Below are positions 1-12,818 of a stretch of 64,000 nt of DNA, in pieces. This DNA comes from Physcomitrium patens. Its lineage: Eukaryota > Streptophyta > Bryopsida > Funariales > Funariaceae. Where the stretch lies: contig NC_037258.1 in NCBI RefSeq assembly GCF_000002425.4, positions 5,698,052 through 5,762,051 on the forward strand, given 5' to 3'. The notes beneath the pieces were generated by a model, which was given only the letters and a program-made list of their open reading frames with translations, was not told the DNA's origin and made no database searches. Position numbers and translations under genes: made by a program. Position 1 is the first letter of the stretch. Each line of letters begins with the position of its first letter.

Positions 1-121
1 TTAAAGTTTTTAGGAAGCTTTTACAGTAAATATTATAGAATCAACTTATTTTTACCTATTTTTACTTACTTCTATCTATTTATATATGTAATTATTGACT
101 TACATGCGTATGTCCATGTCA
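1..121 (-). repeat. Partial 3' LTR of element A
   Basis: These bases match the 5833-5953 end of the right LTR closely (shared blocks such as TTATAGAAT..AACTTATTTTTACCTA). On the minus strand the LTR begins TGTCATGGAC, directly after a purine-rich tract. The rest of the LTR is outside the window. Confidence 0.9.
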
Positions 122-136
122 TTATCTCCTCTTCTA
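122..136 (-). other. Polypurine tract of element A
   Basis: On the minus strand this reads AGAAGAGGAGATAA immediately before the TG of the 3' LTR. This is the position and composition of the plus-strand primer of LTR retrotransposons. Confidence 0.75.
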
Positions 137-678
137 AGAAGAAGTTCTATGATGAGCGGTCATTATATATTGAGAAAATCTATGATGTGACAAATTATAT
201 TTGCTACATACTTTGATCTTTGTTCTCTTCGAAGATGATTGATAGGGCCTCTCAACCATCAATAGTGTCCTATATCAAGGTAGAAAGACCACCCAGTTAT
301 TTGATCGTTGTTGAGGCCTTTATAACTTCCTTCAAATATAACATTTGGAACATCATCATGAGTTGTTTCTACCTCTAATAAAATCACCAAACATTGAGAG
401 TCTCTTCCAAGGTCATGATACCAAACGTGTTGTATCTCACCATCTATTCGAAGAAGAACATGTCATTCTTGAAGATCTTCATCTCGATTGCATTGTCTTG
501 AAGGTTGTGACAATCGTAATATCTCATCCAGCATGTCAGTAAACAAAGGCTCTTGAGTTGAATTTGCTGATTGTTGATTCTCCATGTCCTCAGCATCACA
601 ACTACAAAAAAGTTACAAACAAGGATTGAAAGTAGAATGTTATCTTATCTAGATCTTGTTTCTTTTATAAAAAAGGTT

Positions 679-966
679 TTATCTTGATTTTGATGGATGT
701 CGTCGATGAAAAGCCTCTATCGCCTTTGCTTCATTTGCAATATTCTTTACTGGCTTCCATGTGTGTTCACTAATATCATATCTATGCCAATGGATAAGAT
801 ATTCCAATTTATTTTGGCGCCGCCTTGAATTCAGCACTTCTTCCACTTTGAACTCTTCATTATTGTCTACTTCTATAAGAGAAGGTGGAGCTTGTCTACT
901 TCTTGGTATGTCCACTGTCTTATATGGTTCAAAAAGAGACACATGGAATTTTGGATAGATTTTCAT
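679..966 (-). pseudogene. Chromodomain end of element A polyprotein
   Basis: The 95-codon open stretch holds the integrase C-terminal motif (PKFHVSLFEPY, near its start) followed by a chromodomain with V-E-x-V-L-N-x-R, L-E-Y-L-I-H-W and T-W-K-P-V (about residues 42-78). Chromodomains of this class steer integration towards marked heterochromatin. This is the best preserved part of the element, and the same segment survives in the copy at 24,140-24,260. Confidence 0.88.
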
Positions 967-1139
967 TGACTTCGGTAGGTGTAGACGATATACAACTACA
1001 TTGATTTATACAGAAATAGAAAATAGTCCAAGCCTTCAATAGTCTAACTTATTTTAAGGACAAGTGGTCTTGATATTGAAACGAAGTAACCATACCTTGT
1101 CACCCAAGTGGAATGGTGGTTGTTCCTTTCGATAGACAT

Positions 1140-2160
1140 CCGCATTGACCTTTTATTGTTTTTGAGCTTCTTTTAATTGTGCCTTCATCGTTGCATGTAG
1201 CTTTGACAAATGAATTGCCAAATCTTTTGCCATAGGATTATCAACTTTTGAAAAGTCAAAAGTATCAAATTGTGGATGATAACCATAATTAGCAAAGAAA
1301 GGTATTTGTTTTGTAGAAAAATGTACCATGTTATTCTAAGCAAACTTTGCCAATGACAAAATAGTTGTCCAATCATCTTGTTGGTAGTTTATGGTACATC
1401 TTAAATATTGCTCCAAAACTTGATTAACATGCTCTGTTTGTCCATGAGTTTGAGAATAGAATGTTGAAGATAGTTTTATATCTATTTTTAGAATCTTAAA
1501 AAAAGTCCATCAAAATCTTAATACAAATTGAGTTTTCCTATCTGATATAATATCATTGAGTAATCTATGATAGCAATAGATATTGTCAAGAAAGAGCTTA
1601 GCTATTTCTTGACCTGTGATGGATTTTATAAATGGTATAAAATATGCCATCTTAATAAAATGATCTACTATCACGAATATAGAGTCATAAGAACCTGAAA
1701 TTGGAAGAATCGTGATGAAATCCATAGAAATAGAAGATCATGGTTGTTTTGGAATGGGTAATGGCTGAAAAAGTCCATAAGGTCGATGACAAGGAGTTTT
1801 TGATCTTCAACAAACATTACAAGATTGTACAAAACTTTTGATTGCTTTCTACATTTGGGGCCACCAAAAGTCCTTGGTTATTAGTTCCAAAGTTTTATTG
1901 TATCCCAAAATGTCCTGGTATTTGAAAGTCATGATAAGCTTAAAAAATACGTAATCAAGCTTCACCTTCTAGAACATATAGGCATCCCTTGAAATATAGT
2001 AGATTGTTCTTAAATTCAAACTTGGAAGCATCATGAGCCTTTGAAGGATTTTTCTTAATATCACGAAGAAGAGGATCAGAAGACATACTTGACTGAACTT
2101 GCTTAATGAAAGTTGAATCAATAGTTAGTGTTGATTTCATTGCTCAAAGATGAAGATGCT
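1140..2160 (-). pseudogene. Integrase region of element A
   Basis: On the minus strand the zinc-binding end S-C-N-V-C (about 1830-1808) is followed by the P-x-H-R-P-Y-G-L linker. The catalytic core begins M-D-F-I-T-x-L-P (about 1725), with F-V-I-V-D-H-F-I-K-M and later I-I-S-D-R. Several stops and frame changes interrupt it, including one between the linker and the core. Confidence 0.85.
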
Positions 2161-2320
2161 TTAACTTCAAGAGAATTATTCGTTGTTCATCAAAAGAAGC
2201 ATCTGCTTCCTTTGATGCAAGGTAAGATTGTCTAAAGAGTACATCTGACAAATCTTGTTGTTTTCTTGGTCGATAAGTGATCTTGAATTCGAATCTAGAC
2301 AAAGACATACTCCAATGGGC

Positions 2321-2656
2321 TTAGTGATGATTTGAAACACGTACTGACATAAAATATTCAAGATTCTTGTGATTTGTATACACGTTGATTAGGTTAGAAG
2401 CACCTTTTAGATAATGGTACCATTCTTGAAATAAATCCACGATTGTAAGAAGTTCTTTATCATAGATCTCGTAGTTGATCTTGATTACTGAAAATTTATT
2501 AGAATGAAAAGCTACTGGGTGAAGTTTATCATCTATTTCCATTTGTAAAAATACGACACCCAAAGCAAAGTTTGATGCGTTTGTTTCCATAAAATAAAAT
2601 GGCTTAGAAAAATCAACATGATACAAGATTGGTGCAAAAACAAAAGTTGTCTTCAA
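2321..2656 (-). pseudogene. RNase H domain of element A
   Basis: The stretch has F-x-x-E-T-N-A-S, the first acidic motif of Ty3-type RNase H (normally T-D-A-S; D to N fits G-to-A decay). G-V-V-F-L-Q and Y-E-I-Y-D-K-E-L-L follow. It continues without a real boundary from the reverse transcriptase. Confidence 0.87.
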
Positions 2657-2953
2657 AGCTTCAAATGCTACTTCCGCTTCTTCATTCCATTGAAGTTTAT
2701 CTTTACAAGTCTAACGTGTAAGTAGAGCTACAACTTGAGAGAAGTCTTTGATGAAGATCTGATAGTAGTTGGCAAATCTCAAAAAACATTAGATATTTCT
2801 TATCATTTGTGGGATCTTCCAATCCATAATAGTTTGAACTTTCTTAAGATCTACCATAAGTCCATCATTTGAAATAATGTATTCTAAGAAGTCAACTTGA
2901 ATAATGTGAAATATACATTTTTTTATCTTGGCATAGAGTCCCACATCTTTTAG

Positions 2954-3560
2954 TTATTGTAACACACAAGGAATATGAAGTTCATGTTCTTCTATGTTTT
3001 TAGAATAGATTAAGATGTCATCTAGGTAATAGACAACAAAATCATCTAAAAACTCCCAAAAGACATCATTCATTAGATGTTCGAATGCTGTTGGTGCATT
3101 TATAAAGTCTAAAAGGTATGACGTTGTATTCGAAATATCCATACTTTGTTCAAAACATAATCTTCCATTCATCTCTTTCTTTGATGCGTACCAGATTGTA
3201 TGCTCATTGTAGATCTATTTTTGTATAGATCTTAGCTTGATTCAAGTGATCAAGGAGTCTAGTTATCAAAGGTAGTGGGTACCTGTTCTCGATTTTGATT
3301 TTGTTGAGTCCTTGATAATAAACACACATCCACAATGATCCATCTTTTTTCTTCACAAATAAAATTGGAGCTCCTATTAGAGATTTGGAATGGCGTATGA
3401 AGTTCTTGGCCAAATTCTCTTCAATATACTCCTTGAATTTAACCAACTTATTTTGTGATAAATTGTAGATTGGTCCAAATAATGGTTGTACTCTTTTTTG
3501 AAGGTCAATTGAGCAGTCAAAGGAATGATGTTCTAAAAGAATATTCCTATTTTTCTTCTC
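2954..3560 (-). pseudogene. Reverse transcriptase region of element A
   Basis: The upstream part (3446-3204) has A-P-I-L-F-V-K-K-K-D-G-S and G-L-N-K-I-x-x-x-N-R-Y-P-L-P. The downstream part (3172-2954) has the catalytic Y-L-D-D-I-L box (about 3033-3013) followed by Y-S-K. A frameshift or stop separates the two at about 3175-3200. Confidence 0.92.
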
Positions 3561-3584
3561 AAATACATCTTAAAAATCTTGATA

Positions 3585-4100
3585 TTAGCTTGGAATGCCA
3601 CTTAAAGTCTTTCCACCAGTAGAAACATGTGTGGCACAAATGACACAAGATGATCCTTCTTTTGCAGCATGCAAGAAAGCTCTTGCTCCTACAAATATAG
3701 GTTTAATTGTACTAGACTTATGACTTTCTACTTGATTAACTATGCTCTTAATTATATGTTTAGAAAATTCAAGACTATAAGAAATCCAATTTGTATTAGG
3801 ATTATATTTTTTTAGCCATGATAAACCTAAAATGACTAGATTAGAGAGAGATCTAATGATATTAAATATTACAAAGCTACTATGACCATTAGTTGCTACA
3901 TCTATAGTAAGGGTTTCATGAGTAACATCTCCTAAAGACAATGGATGACCATCTATGACTTCTACATGAACATGTTTAGTTTTCTTCACTAAAAGTATGC
4001 TATATCTTTTAGCAAATTCTTCATTTAAGAAACATGTTGAAGCTCTTGAATCTATTAAGATAGAAGCTTTGTGATGTTTAGGTCCTAGAATAATATTTAT
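3585..4100 (-). pseudogene. Aspartic protease region of element A
   Basis: At about 4085-4050 the minus strand encodes S-I-L-I-D-S-R-A-S-T, the retropepsin active site normally D-S-G-A-S-T; glycine is replaced by arginine. An N-x-x-I-L-G-L-S-W-L-type flap/end motif follows at about 3830 (L-V-I-L-G-L-S-W-L). Confidence 0.85.
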
Positions 4101-4199
4101 CGTAAAACATGGAGATGGTACTGAGGAAAGAATAAGACCTTCACTAAGTGTTGTACAAGGTTCCAGCTACACGATCCCTATTGTAGTTGGATAAATTTG

Positions 4200-5185
4200 T
4201 TTTCTGACATGCTATCTTCTTTAGTAGCTGTACTCCTCATTTTATGGTCGTGTTGCTTCTTTGAGCAATGTTGAGTAGTATGCTTAGATTCTCCACAATA
4301 TAAGCATAATCCTTCTTGATAACGATAAATCTTTTCTTACTCAATAAGAGATTTGAAACATACTACATCAATTTGCATATTCTCTACTTCCAAATGTATG
4401 TGTTGAAGAGATCTTGGTGTTGCCATTGAATTATAATAACATTCAGGTCCACTTATATGATTCTCATATTGGAATTCAAAAAGACGATTGTTGCACTTCA
4501 CAACAAAGTCAATTACTTGACTCAATGTTTGAGAATCATATAAATTGAGCATTAATTTTTTTACCTCATATTGTAATCCATAGAAAAATTAGCTAACAAT
4601 TATAACATCATCCCACTTGATATCAGTTGTAAATTATTGAAATTATAAAGCATATAATGTTATTGATCAATTCTCTTGTCGCAAAATATGGATCTTATTG
4701 GTTGCAATATAAATTGCATCATGTTCTCCATACATGGATCAAAACTCTACCAAAAAAGCCTCTAGATTATTCAATATTGGATCTCGTTGTTCAAGAAAAG
4801 ATAAAAACTATGATAATGTTAAACCTAAAAGAAGCGTACTAATGAATCTAACTTGCAATCCTCAAATTGGATAGCTTTGGGATTGAAGTTCAATCACAAG
4901 TTGTACTTGATTGATAAATCCTCTAAACTTTGAACTGGTGCCATCAAACTTCTCGAGTAGGGCAATTCTAGGTTCTCTAATACTAGAAGGGTATTCCACT
5001 ATAGGAGAAGGGACATGATTTGGTGTAGATGTTGAAGCAGCTCCAATCATTTCTATATCTTCACTTCGTGCCAATCTTGTTGCTCCTTGTAGTGGTAAAT
5101 TGAGTTGATGCATCGTAAGCATTAACTCTGTCAATTGCTCTTGCATTTGTGCCATTGTACTCTCTATTTCAGTAAGTTCTGCCAT
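4200..5185 (-). pseudogene. Gag of element A with CCHC zinc knuckle
   Basis: The open reading starts M-A-E-L-T-E-I-E-S-T at 5185 and includes E-K-F-D-G-T and F-R-G-F-I-N-Q-V, typical of plant gypsy gag proteins. Near its end (about 4315-4270) a complete C-x2-C-x4-H-x4-C knuckle is visible, which binds element RNA in working copies. The reading frame breaks at about 4860-4560. Confidence 0.87.
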
Positions 5186-5363
5186 GTTAACACTTAAAAA
5201 AAAAAAAATTTAATATCGCTCAAGACAAATAGAAGAGAGTACTTAAGAACAAAGAAAATACTAAGGACAATATCAATTTAGAAGAGGGTAATCTGTAACT
5301 TCTAATATACTTATGTCTTATCAAGAAAAAGGAGTAATCCTTTCTTAATCAAGATTAGACAAA

Positions 5364-5375
5364 GCTTTGATATTA
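5364..5375 (-). other. Primer-binding site of element A
   Basis: GCTTTGATATTA on the plus strand matches the complement of the initiator-methionine tRNA primer site (GCTCTGATACCA) with three C-to-T changes. It lies 4 bases from the LTR edge at 5380. Confidence 0.75.
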
Positions 5376-5379
5376 TAGG

Positions 5380-5953
5380 TGTACTCTTGTGAATCTTTCA
5401 AGGATAAGAACTTCATAAAAATAAATAAATAAGTGAGACTTTTCTCAAAGAAAGATGACAAAATAGAAATAACTCAATATGTATATTAAGAAAGAAATTA
5501 GAATGGCTATTGCCAAAAGATAAAAAAATCAAAGACCCTTGAAACTAGACTAGAAACAAGAAAGGAGTTGACAAGAATGAAGAAGGCTTCACTTTTGTCT
5601 CTATATATACTATCTAACTAGGGGCTACGCGGTGATGTTCTGTAAGACCTCCAATATGTGTTGACTTTATAGAACACATGCTTTGACTTACAAGGTAAGT
5701 TTTTCTATGTGTGGGCCACATAGTTAGCTTAGTCTTGAAGCTAACAACATGTATGTCACATGGCCAACTTTTTGACCATGTTTCTAATCCAAAAAGTCAA
5801 TCAAAGACACCTATAAAGTCAAAGCAGCATCTATGAAGCTTCTAAAAAACTTCCATAGCAAATATTATAGAATTAACTTATTTTTACCTACTTTTACTTA
5901 TTTCTACCTATTTATATAAGTAAATATTGGCTTACATGTATATGTCCCTGACA
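5380..5953 (-). repeat. 5' LTR of element A (574 bp)
   Basis: The plus strand begins TGTACTCTTG and ends CCCTGACA, giving TG..CA on both strands. The same LTR family occurs, decayed and on the opposite strand, at 23,411-23,883 and 26,466-26,958. Confidence 0.87.
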
Positions 5954-8715
5954 TATATTTCAAATATAGATTTTATACATGATAGTGTAAGATGAACTTC
6001 TTCTAGTCGATTCAATATTTTTTTATAATCTTATATATGATCAATAACATAATTGCAATATCCCTTTCAATATAAAGTTTCATCCTTATCTTCTTCTTTG
6101 CAGTCCTTAATAAGAATATTATCCAAAAAAAACATAGTTTTTTCAAGAATAAAACCCCTGAATACATTGCTCATTCTATTTATCATATGCACAACTGAGT
6201 TAGTAGCACCTTGAGGAAGAGTACACATTCTAACCAATCTAAGTAGTATTTTCATTCTTTTCATGTTTCTACTTCCATCTACAAGTTAAAATTGGTCATA
6301 GTCTGAATACAAATCACCCATTGAATAGATTATTTTTTGTATAAATACTTCAATAAATTCTTCTATTATTAGTCTAATTTATATATTTTTGATAGTCATT
6401 GCATTGACTAACTACATATCTTGAATAAATCATAATGATCCATTTTTTTAAGGTACTATAAACCATTAATTAGAATTTAGTACAAAAGAAGGCTCTAAAA
6501 TCTTCATCTTCATCTTTTCTTTTAATAATTTTACCAAGCTTGGTAAATGTGCTCTTAGTATTGAAATTGGCTTCAAATTTCAAAGTACATATGGTACAAT
6601 GAAAATAACTATATGTATTATAATATTTGGATCCTTACATCCAATTTCATAAGATTCAAAGGCAAATGATTTACTTTATTTTACCAATATTTCTTTGAAG
6701 TACACAATTTCTTCTAGCAACAAGGAACCATTAGAATCAATCTTCAATTCTTCAAAAGTCTCTTTAGTAAACTTGTGTCTAATATTCTTTGAATATTTGA
6801 AGCTCTTTTTCTTTGACGCTTCTTCCATCTATTCTTTAAAATCTTTTAGCAAAGATTCAATAATAAGTTTCATCTTTTTATCCATTTTCTTATATTTTGT
6901 TTCAATGATGATCTCTGGTGCTTGAAAAGATTCAATCGTATCATAAACTACTTTCAAATGAACTTGTATAACTTATCATCATCACCTAATTCAATAGATG
7001 TAATTAATTTTAAAGAATCTTTAAATCCATTTTCTTCATAAATATTACTAATCTTTTCATTTTTTTTAATATTTCTAATCCACATAATTCTATTTTAATT
7101 GCATACAATCTTTTATTTTTATTTATTTTTAAAACTTCAATCCTCTTATATATAATACTTCTATCTTGAAAAATACCAATAAATCCTGCATCAAAGGCAT
7201 ATATATATCTTACAAGAGTATCTCCCATTTTATACTTCTATAATCTTATATTATAGTGGTACTCTCCAAAAATCCTTAAATTCTTCAACAACTCTTAATA
7301 ATGGACGTTTTTTCAATTTTTCTTGATTTTGTTCATGATTTAGAGGCACATTTAAAAATTATATTGCCCTGCTTTCATCTTTACTACAAATTTGTCTATA
7401 ATTTGAACCATCATCAAGTATCTTTGTTTCCATCCGAGTTGCAATAATATATGGATGCCTCAAAATAAGAGGATAAGATGTTACATCTTAAATAAAAAAA
7501 ATAAAAATAAAAATTGTTCTATTTCAACGTCACCAATTTGAATTTTTACATCTACGCAAGTACCATATAAATCATCTTATATATTATTTGCTATCCATAT
7601 TGTCTATCTATGTTCTATATCAATTGGCTATCTTTACTTCATATAAAGATCCTTGAACATAAATATTTTTTTCAAATCATGGTCAATCAAAGCAACAATT
7701 GGATCATCCATATCTCCAATCTTCACAAATGCCTTTGTAGTTGTTCTAGTCTAATGCTTTTGAATATAATGACTTGAAATCTCTTCATCCTTATTACTTT
7801 GATCATTAAAATTTATTCTTTGATTATAACTCCTTCTTTTATTTATTGATTATTTGCAATAATTATCAAATTTATCTTCTTCATTCTCACATATGTATGC
7901 ATCAAAAGTATGATTCAATCTAGCTTCTCTCATTAATTGCCTCTTTTATTTAATATTGTCAATAATAACATCATTAAATTCTTTCTTGGTAATTTCTAAA
8001 ATCTCCTTCAATGTGAACTCAATCTTAGCATTGAATACATGTTCATCAAGCATCCCCTTTAAATCTATTATTGCCTCAATATCAAAGAGTAGTTTATATG
8101 TTGATGACTTATCTTTATTTTCTATATCTTTTGATTTTTTTTTCAATATTGTCAAAGCATCCTCTATTATTAATTCTTGTAAAATCATTTTATGAGCCTT
8201 GTCTCCTCAAGTTTGTCTCTTAAAAGTACTTCTTTCTATTGTGTCCTCAAAATCTTGCCTCATCTTCTCTTCTATTAAAAATTCATGTTGGTTTTTAATA
8301 ATATAGGCATGCATTGACAAAGCTTCTATAAGATCCTCCCAACATGTAGCTCCACTAATTGAAATAGCAGTCTTCAACAATGCTTCCCATGGCTCCTTCC
8401 TTTTTTACATTGTAGAAATAACAGAAGACCAAAGTTCACTTGATACAATATTTTCAAAAAAATCTTATTTGTAATCATCATCTATTCTAGTACTATAACT
8501 TCCAACTTCCATTTTTGCAACCCCATGTGTAGCCAAATAATCTTTAACTAATGCTTTCATATCTCTGTTATTAAAGTTGGTTTGAAGAAGATTATCAATA
8601 TCCTTTAATGCCACTTTTCTATCTTTCTAAAAAATAATACCTTATTATATCATTCATTGAATTTAATATAAACTTTTTGAGAATGAGAATCATCATCATA
8701 CCAAATACATCTTTG
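5954..8715 (-). mobile_element. Ty3/gypsy element B internal region (gag to RT), truncated by element A
   Basis: On the minus strand, gag-side sequence at 8640-8200 and an 80-codon open stretch at 8188-7946 (I-E-A-I-I-D-L-K-G and F-T-L-K-E-I-L-E-I) precede degenerate protease/linker sequence. Reverse transcriptase follows at about 6264-5954 with T-L-P-Q-G-A-T-N-S-V and F-L-D-N-I (the Y/F-x-D-D box with D to N). The RT stops at R-L-E-E-V-x-L-T-x-S-x-x-K-S exactly where element A's LTR begins. Many stops make it inactive. This family differs from A. Confidence 0.85.
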
Positions 8716-10640
8716 CATGTTGTCATAATATATATTGTCTTATTTGGAAATGAATCAGGTACCTGATTATGGAAGGTAAAGTTGTGCTTACAAATATTTA
8801 GAAAACTCTAATAGGTTTTATATATATAAGAAGAATGTAATTTGACTTTTAATTCAAAAGTACTTAAAGTGAATACAAAGTATTTAAAAATACTCTTTTG
8901 AGTAATTTCAACTATATAATAATTCTAATTGCCTTATTACTTTTATAATTAGAAAATTTTAATTTTTCTTTACAAGCCCTAATCTTAGTTAATGAATTTT
9001 GGTGAGTTGTAACTCTTAATCTAATAATTCACTTGATACAAAATTTTGTACATAAATGCTAATATAAGCCATCTATATATTTAAAAGAAATCAATCCAAT
9101 CCAACTTACAAATTGTGAGAAAAAGTCCAAAAATTGCATTGATGTCACTTGGCTACCAACTTGAAAGTTAATAGAAATGTTTCAGTAGTGATTTTTCTTT
9201 TTTCAACCATTAATTTCAATTCAAAATCAATATAAAAGTTTTAGGTTTCAATTCATTTTACAACCTCAAAATTTCACATTAGATTCATGACTTATATTAT
9301 AATATATGTTGTCTTATTTAGAAATGCATCAGATACTTGATTAAGGAAGGTAAAGTTATATTTTACAAATATCTAAGAAATCTAAATAGATTCTACCTAT
9401 ATCAAAAGAATGTAATTTGAATTTTAATTCAAAATTACCTAAACCTAGTACAAAGTCCTCAAAAATACTCTTTTTAGTTACATCAATTATACATAAATTC
9501 TAATTATCTTATTACTTTAATGATTAAATAATTTTGATTTTTCTTTGTAAGTCCAAATCCTAGTCAGTGAATTTTGGAGAGCTATAACTCCTAATTTTAT
9601 TGTCTACTTAGTACAAAATTTTATATAAAAATTCCACTATAAAACTTTTATATATTTAGAAAAATTTAGTCCAATTTAATTTACAAATTGTAAGAAAAAG
9701 TCCAAAAATTGTGCTAATGTCACTTGACTACCAACTTGAAAGTTGATGTAAATGTTCTAGTAGTGATTTCTAGTTTTTCAATTATTTACTTCAATTCAAA
9801 TCAATATATAGCTTGATCTTGAAGTCTTCTAATACTATGCCAAATTATACCTTGATCTAATTAATAGATCTTTAGATTTCATAGAAATCCTACTTGATCT
9901 CAAACTACCAACTTCTAATACCGTCTTGTACCAAAACCTAGATATCTCTCAATTACATTATTAGATTAATACAAAATTTTACATACACTTAACACACCTA
10001 ATCAACCAAATACTATCAAATTTTGAACTAAAGATGTGACACCAATTACACGAACTAGCCAAGAACGCTAGCTTTAATTGTTTTGTATAAATTCTAAGTC
10101 ACCAATATAAACCCTAATTTTGAATAAAAATTGCAAAGTCATTTCAAATCCTACAAAAATAAGCCTTGTATCTTTAGAATAAGGTTAAAGGTAACTTGCA
10201 AATTCCAATTATTGATCTTCAAATGCCTCCTTATTTTACTTTAGGCAGCCATTTTAGTAGCTAGAGGTTTGATTTCAATCCTATCCTACAAATGGTCAAC
10301 CCTTGAGTATCAATCTAATCTATCCTTGGGATTTTTTAATTCAATCTTATCTTCAATTTAATCCTAATACCAACCACATTAATTATTTATCTCTTCTATC
10401 ATATTTTTTTTAATTTATGGTCTTTCTAAGGTAATAAAAGAAATTTTACAATTTAGAAGATAAAATTCTTAATCAACTTTTAATCTACTTGCTATTAAGA
10501 TAAAAATAAAATAAACTAAGATGCTCTTATAAAATCCATGTTTAAATGTCTTGAATTGTTATTGAAGCAAGATGATTAAATATTAATTAAAAACTCATTT
10601 TTGATTATATTTTTACAATATAATTATATTACAACATGAC
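8716..10640 (-). repeat. Probable 5' LTR of element B, with an internal 574-bp tandem duplication
   Basis: This non-coding block lies directly upstream (minus sense) of B's gag. It is partly repeated at 24,458-26,036, where it has no neighbouring B coding sequence. It contains two tandem copies of one segment, starting at 8736 and 9310. Outer limits are estimated by eye. Confidence 0.6.
8736..9808. repeat. Tandem duplication, period 574 bp (two units)
   Basis: Unit 1 starts TGTCTTATTTGGAAATG at 8736 and unit 2 starts TGTCTTATTTAGAAATG at 9310. They stay alignable through blocks such as AATTTTGG(T/A)GAG and GAGAAAAAGTCCAAAAATTG until about 9808. Differences are mostly transitions. Confidence 0.85.
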
Positions 10641-12786
10641 AACATTGAAGCTATAATTATTTGTAGTAGTGAGGTTTTGAGTAGCACATTTAATGTCATC
10701 AAAAGAGGCATATGTAGCTTTTGCAAAAAAGCTTACAAGCAGATGAGAATTTTTCATTCGAATAAGAGGCATGATACATACAATTTTGATCTTTAAAATT
10801 TTTGTAGTTAGAATTCCATTAATTCAAGTTCTTGATATTGTATGAATAGAAGCAATACAATGCATTGTACCAATTATCTATTCCATATGAAATACAAGAA
10901 GAGATGCTTTTAATAGGTAATACATTCTAAATATGTTCAAAATCATGATGCTCAATGGTGAATCAATGAATTGTTGGTGAGTTGCTATAATTAGTGATGA
11001 TTTTTTATGTAGATTGTTTAATTCTTCAGATTCAAAATAGAATCATCTTACAAATTTTTATGAAATAAGGTCATATTATCAAATAATGCCAAAAAAAAGG
11101 TCATATTGTAAAATTTTTCTTCTATTAATGATAGGATCTGCTGCATTTGGATCAAAAGAAAGCTTTATATTTGCAAGAAAAATCTCATTAATATAGGAGA
11201 GATGATAAGTTTTATCAGGCTTTAGAATACCATCTTTTTATAAATGGAATATATTCTTTAATTTTGATACAATTAGTATAAAAAAATTTAATAAAGATTC
11301 TACTTAGTGAAAAAAAATTATTGTTAGATGAGTAGAACATTGGACATTTGATTTAATTACATAGGTACTCTCATTGATGCAAATACTAGCCTATTTTAAT
11401 GTGTCCAACAACCTAATTTGTTTTTTGGAAGGTACAAATAATGACATTTTTTTCATTTGATCCATAATTAAAAAGTAATTATTCAAAGAAAAATGGTAAA
11501 TAAAAAAAATCTGAATATATTGATATTGCATTTTGCACCTACATGACGTGATTCATTAGACAAACTTTGAATCACCAAAACAATTATCTCTATTCATTCT
11601 TTTTTTTCATCGTAACATGACACTATAAATATTTTTGATTTAATTTCAAAGTAAAAAATATATACATTCATATTTATATTTGAGGATAATAATGGCAAAA
11701 TGATGTATTTATACTCTATAGATAATTAAGCCTCGACAATAAAAACAGGATTTCAACTCAACATCCAATGATAATGTATCAATTTATTGGAATCATTTGA
11801 GATAAATTTTAAGTATACTATAAATTTAATCTACTTATTAAGAATCTTGTGTACCTTGCATGAATTCAAATCTTTGAATTTCATATAAATTTTCTTGCAA
11901 TGCTCTTAATTGAATTATCAAAAGAACATCATACTCAGATTTGGAAACCTCATGTTAAGTTCAATATAATAAAGTACACCATTATTTATTAGTAGATTCA
12001 TTCTTGGATCACCTTGGATTTGCTTCAATTAGTCTCTTGCATTCATTAGTAAATTTTGAGATAGAATTTCTTGTGTTGGAGCTTTTCCACCTTAACTTCT
12101 TGACGACCCTAGAATCATTCAAATTGGAGTTAGAATGAAACTTTTTGGCAACAATTCAAGTAATCCACTATCCCTTTGAACCTTGGATTATTCAACTTAT
12201 GAAAGAAGCAATGATCAACTTTCAAATATTAGATTGTGACAAATACTCTGATGTTTAATTCTAACAATAAGCGTAGGATTCTTCTAGTAGTTCTTATCAT
12301 AGTTTAAAATAAGAGAGCAAGTAAATTTTCTTTGTTTACATAAATTTCTTTATCTCATTTGGTTTTATCAATTAATTTATATCACATAATTTGATATATT
12401 TTTAAAATAAGTTCAGTCAAGAATCTAATTATGATACATTTTATATTTTATTCTATTATTATAAATTATCTTTATTTATACTTAACTTGGATGTTTATCT
12501 TTGGTACACCATTTTTTATTAATAAGTTTATTATTGTCCCTTATATGATATAATCCATCATTTTTTTGTTCATTTTGTTTAGAATTTCAAGCACACTATA
12601 TATCCTCGCCTCTTTTGTCCCTTGTTTACTCTCTTTTGCCTTCTTACAACAAAATCCTCACTACCATGCACTCTCTTCTCACTTCAAATTACTCAAATGT
12701 GGACTTATATATATGATGCCGTGAAATCTCTGTACCATATGCAAACAACATAAAAGCGAGGAGCTATAGATGATAGCTAATCTTGT

Positions 12787-12818
<32 letters not shown>

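Larger units (their letters stand above)
1..5953 (-). mobile_element. Ty3/gypsy chromovirus LTR retrotransposon (element A), decayed, left LTR cut by window edge
   Basis: Read on the minus strand the element runs 5' LTR (5953-5380), tRNA primer-binding site, gag with zinc knuckle, aspartic protease, reverse transcriptase, RNase H, integrase, chromodomain, polypurine tract (about 136-122) and the start of the 3' LTR (121-1). The order RT-RNase H-integrase with a C-terminal chromodomain is diagnostic of Ty3/gypsy chromoviruses. Frames are broken by many stops, so it cannot act autonomously. Its right end lies inside the reverse transcriptase of element B, so it inserted after B. The mate of its target-site duplication lies beyond the left edge. 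Confidence 0.93.
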
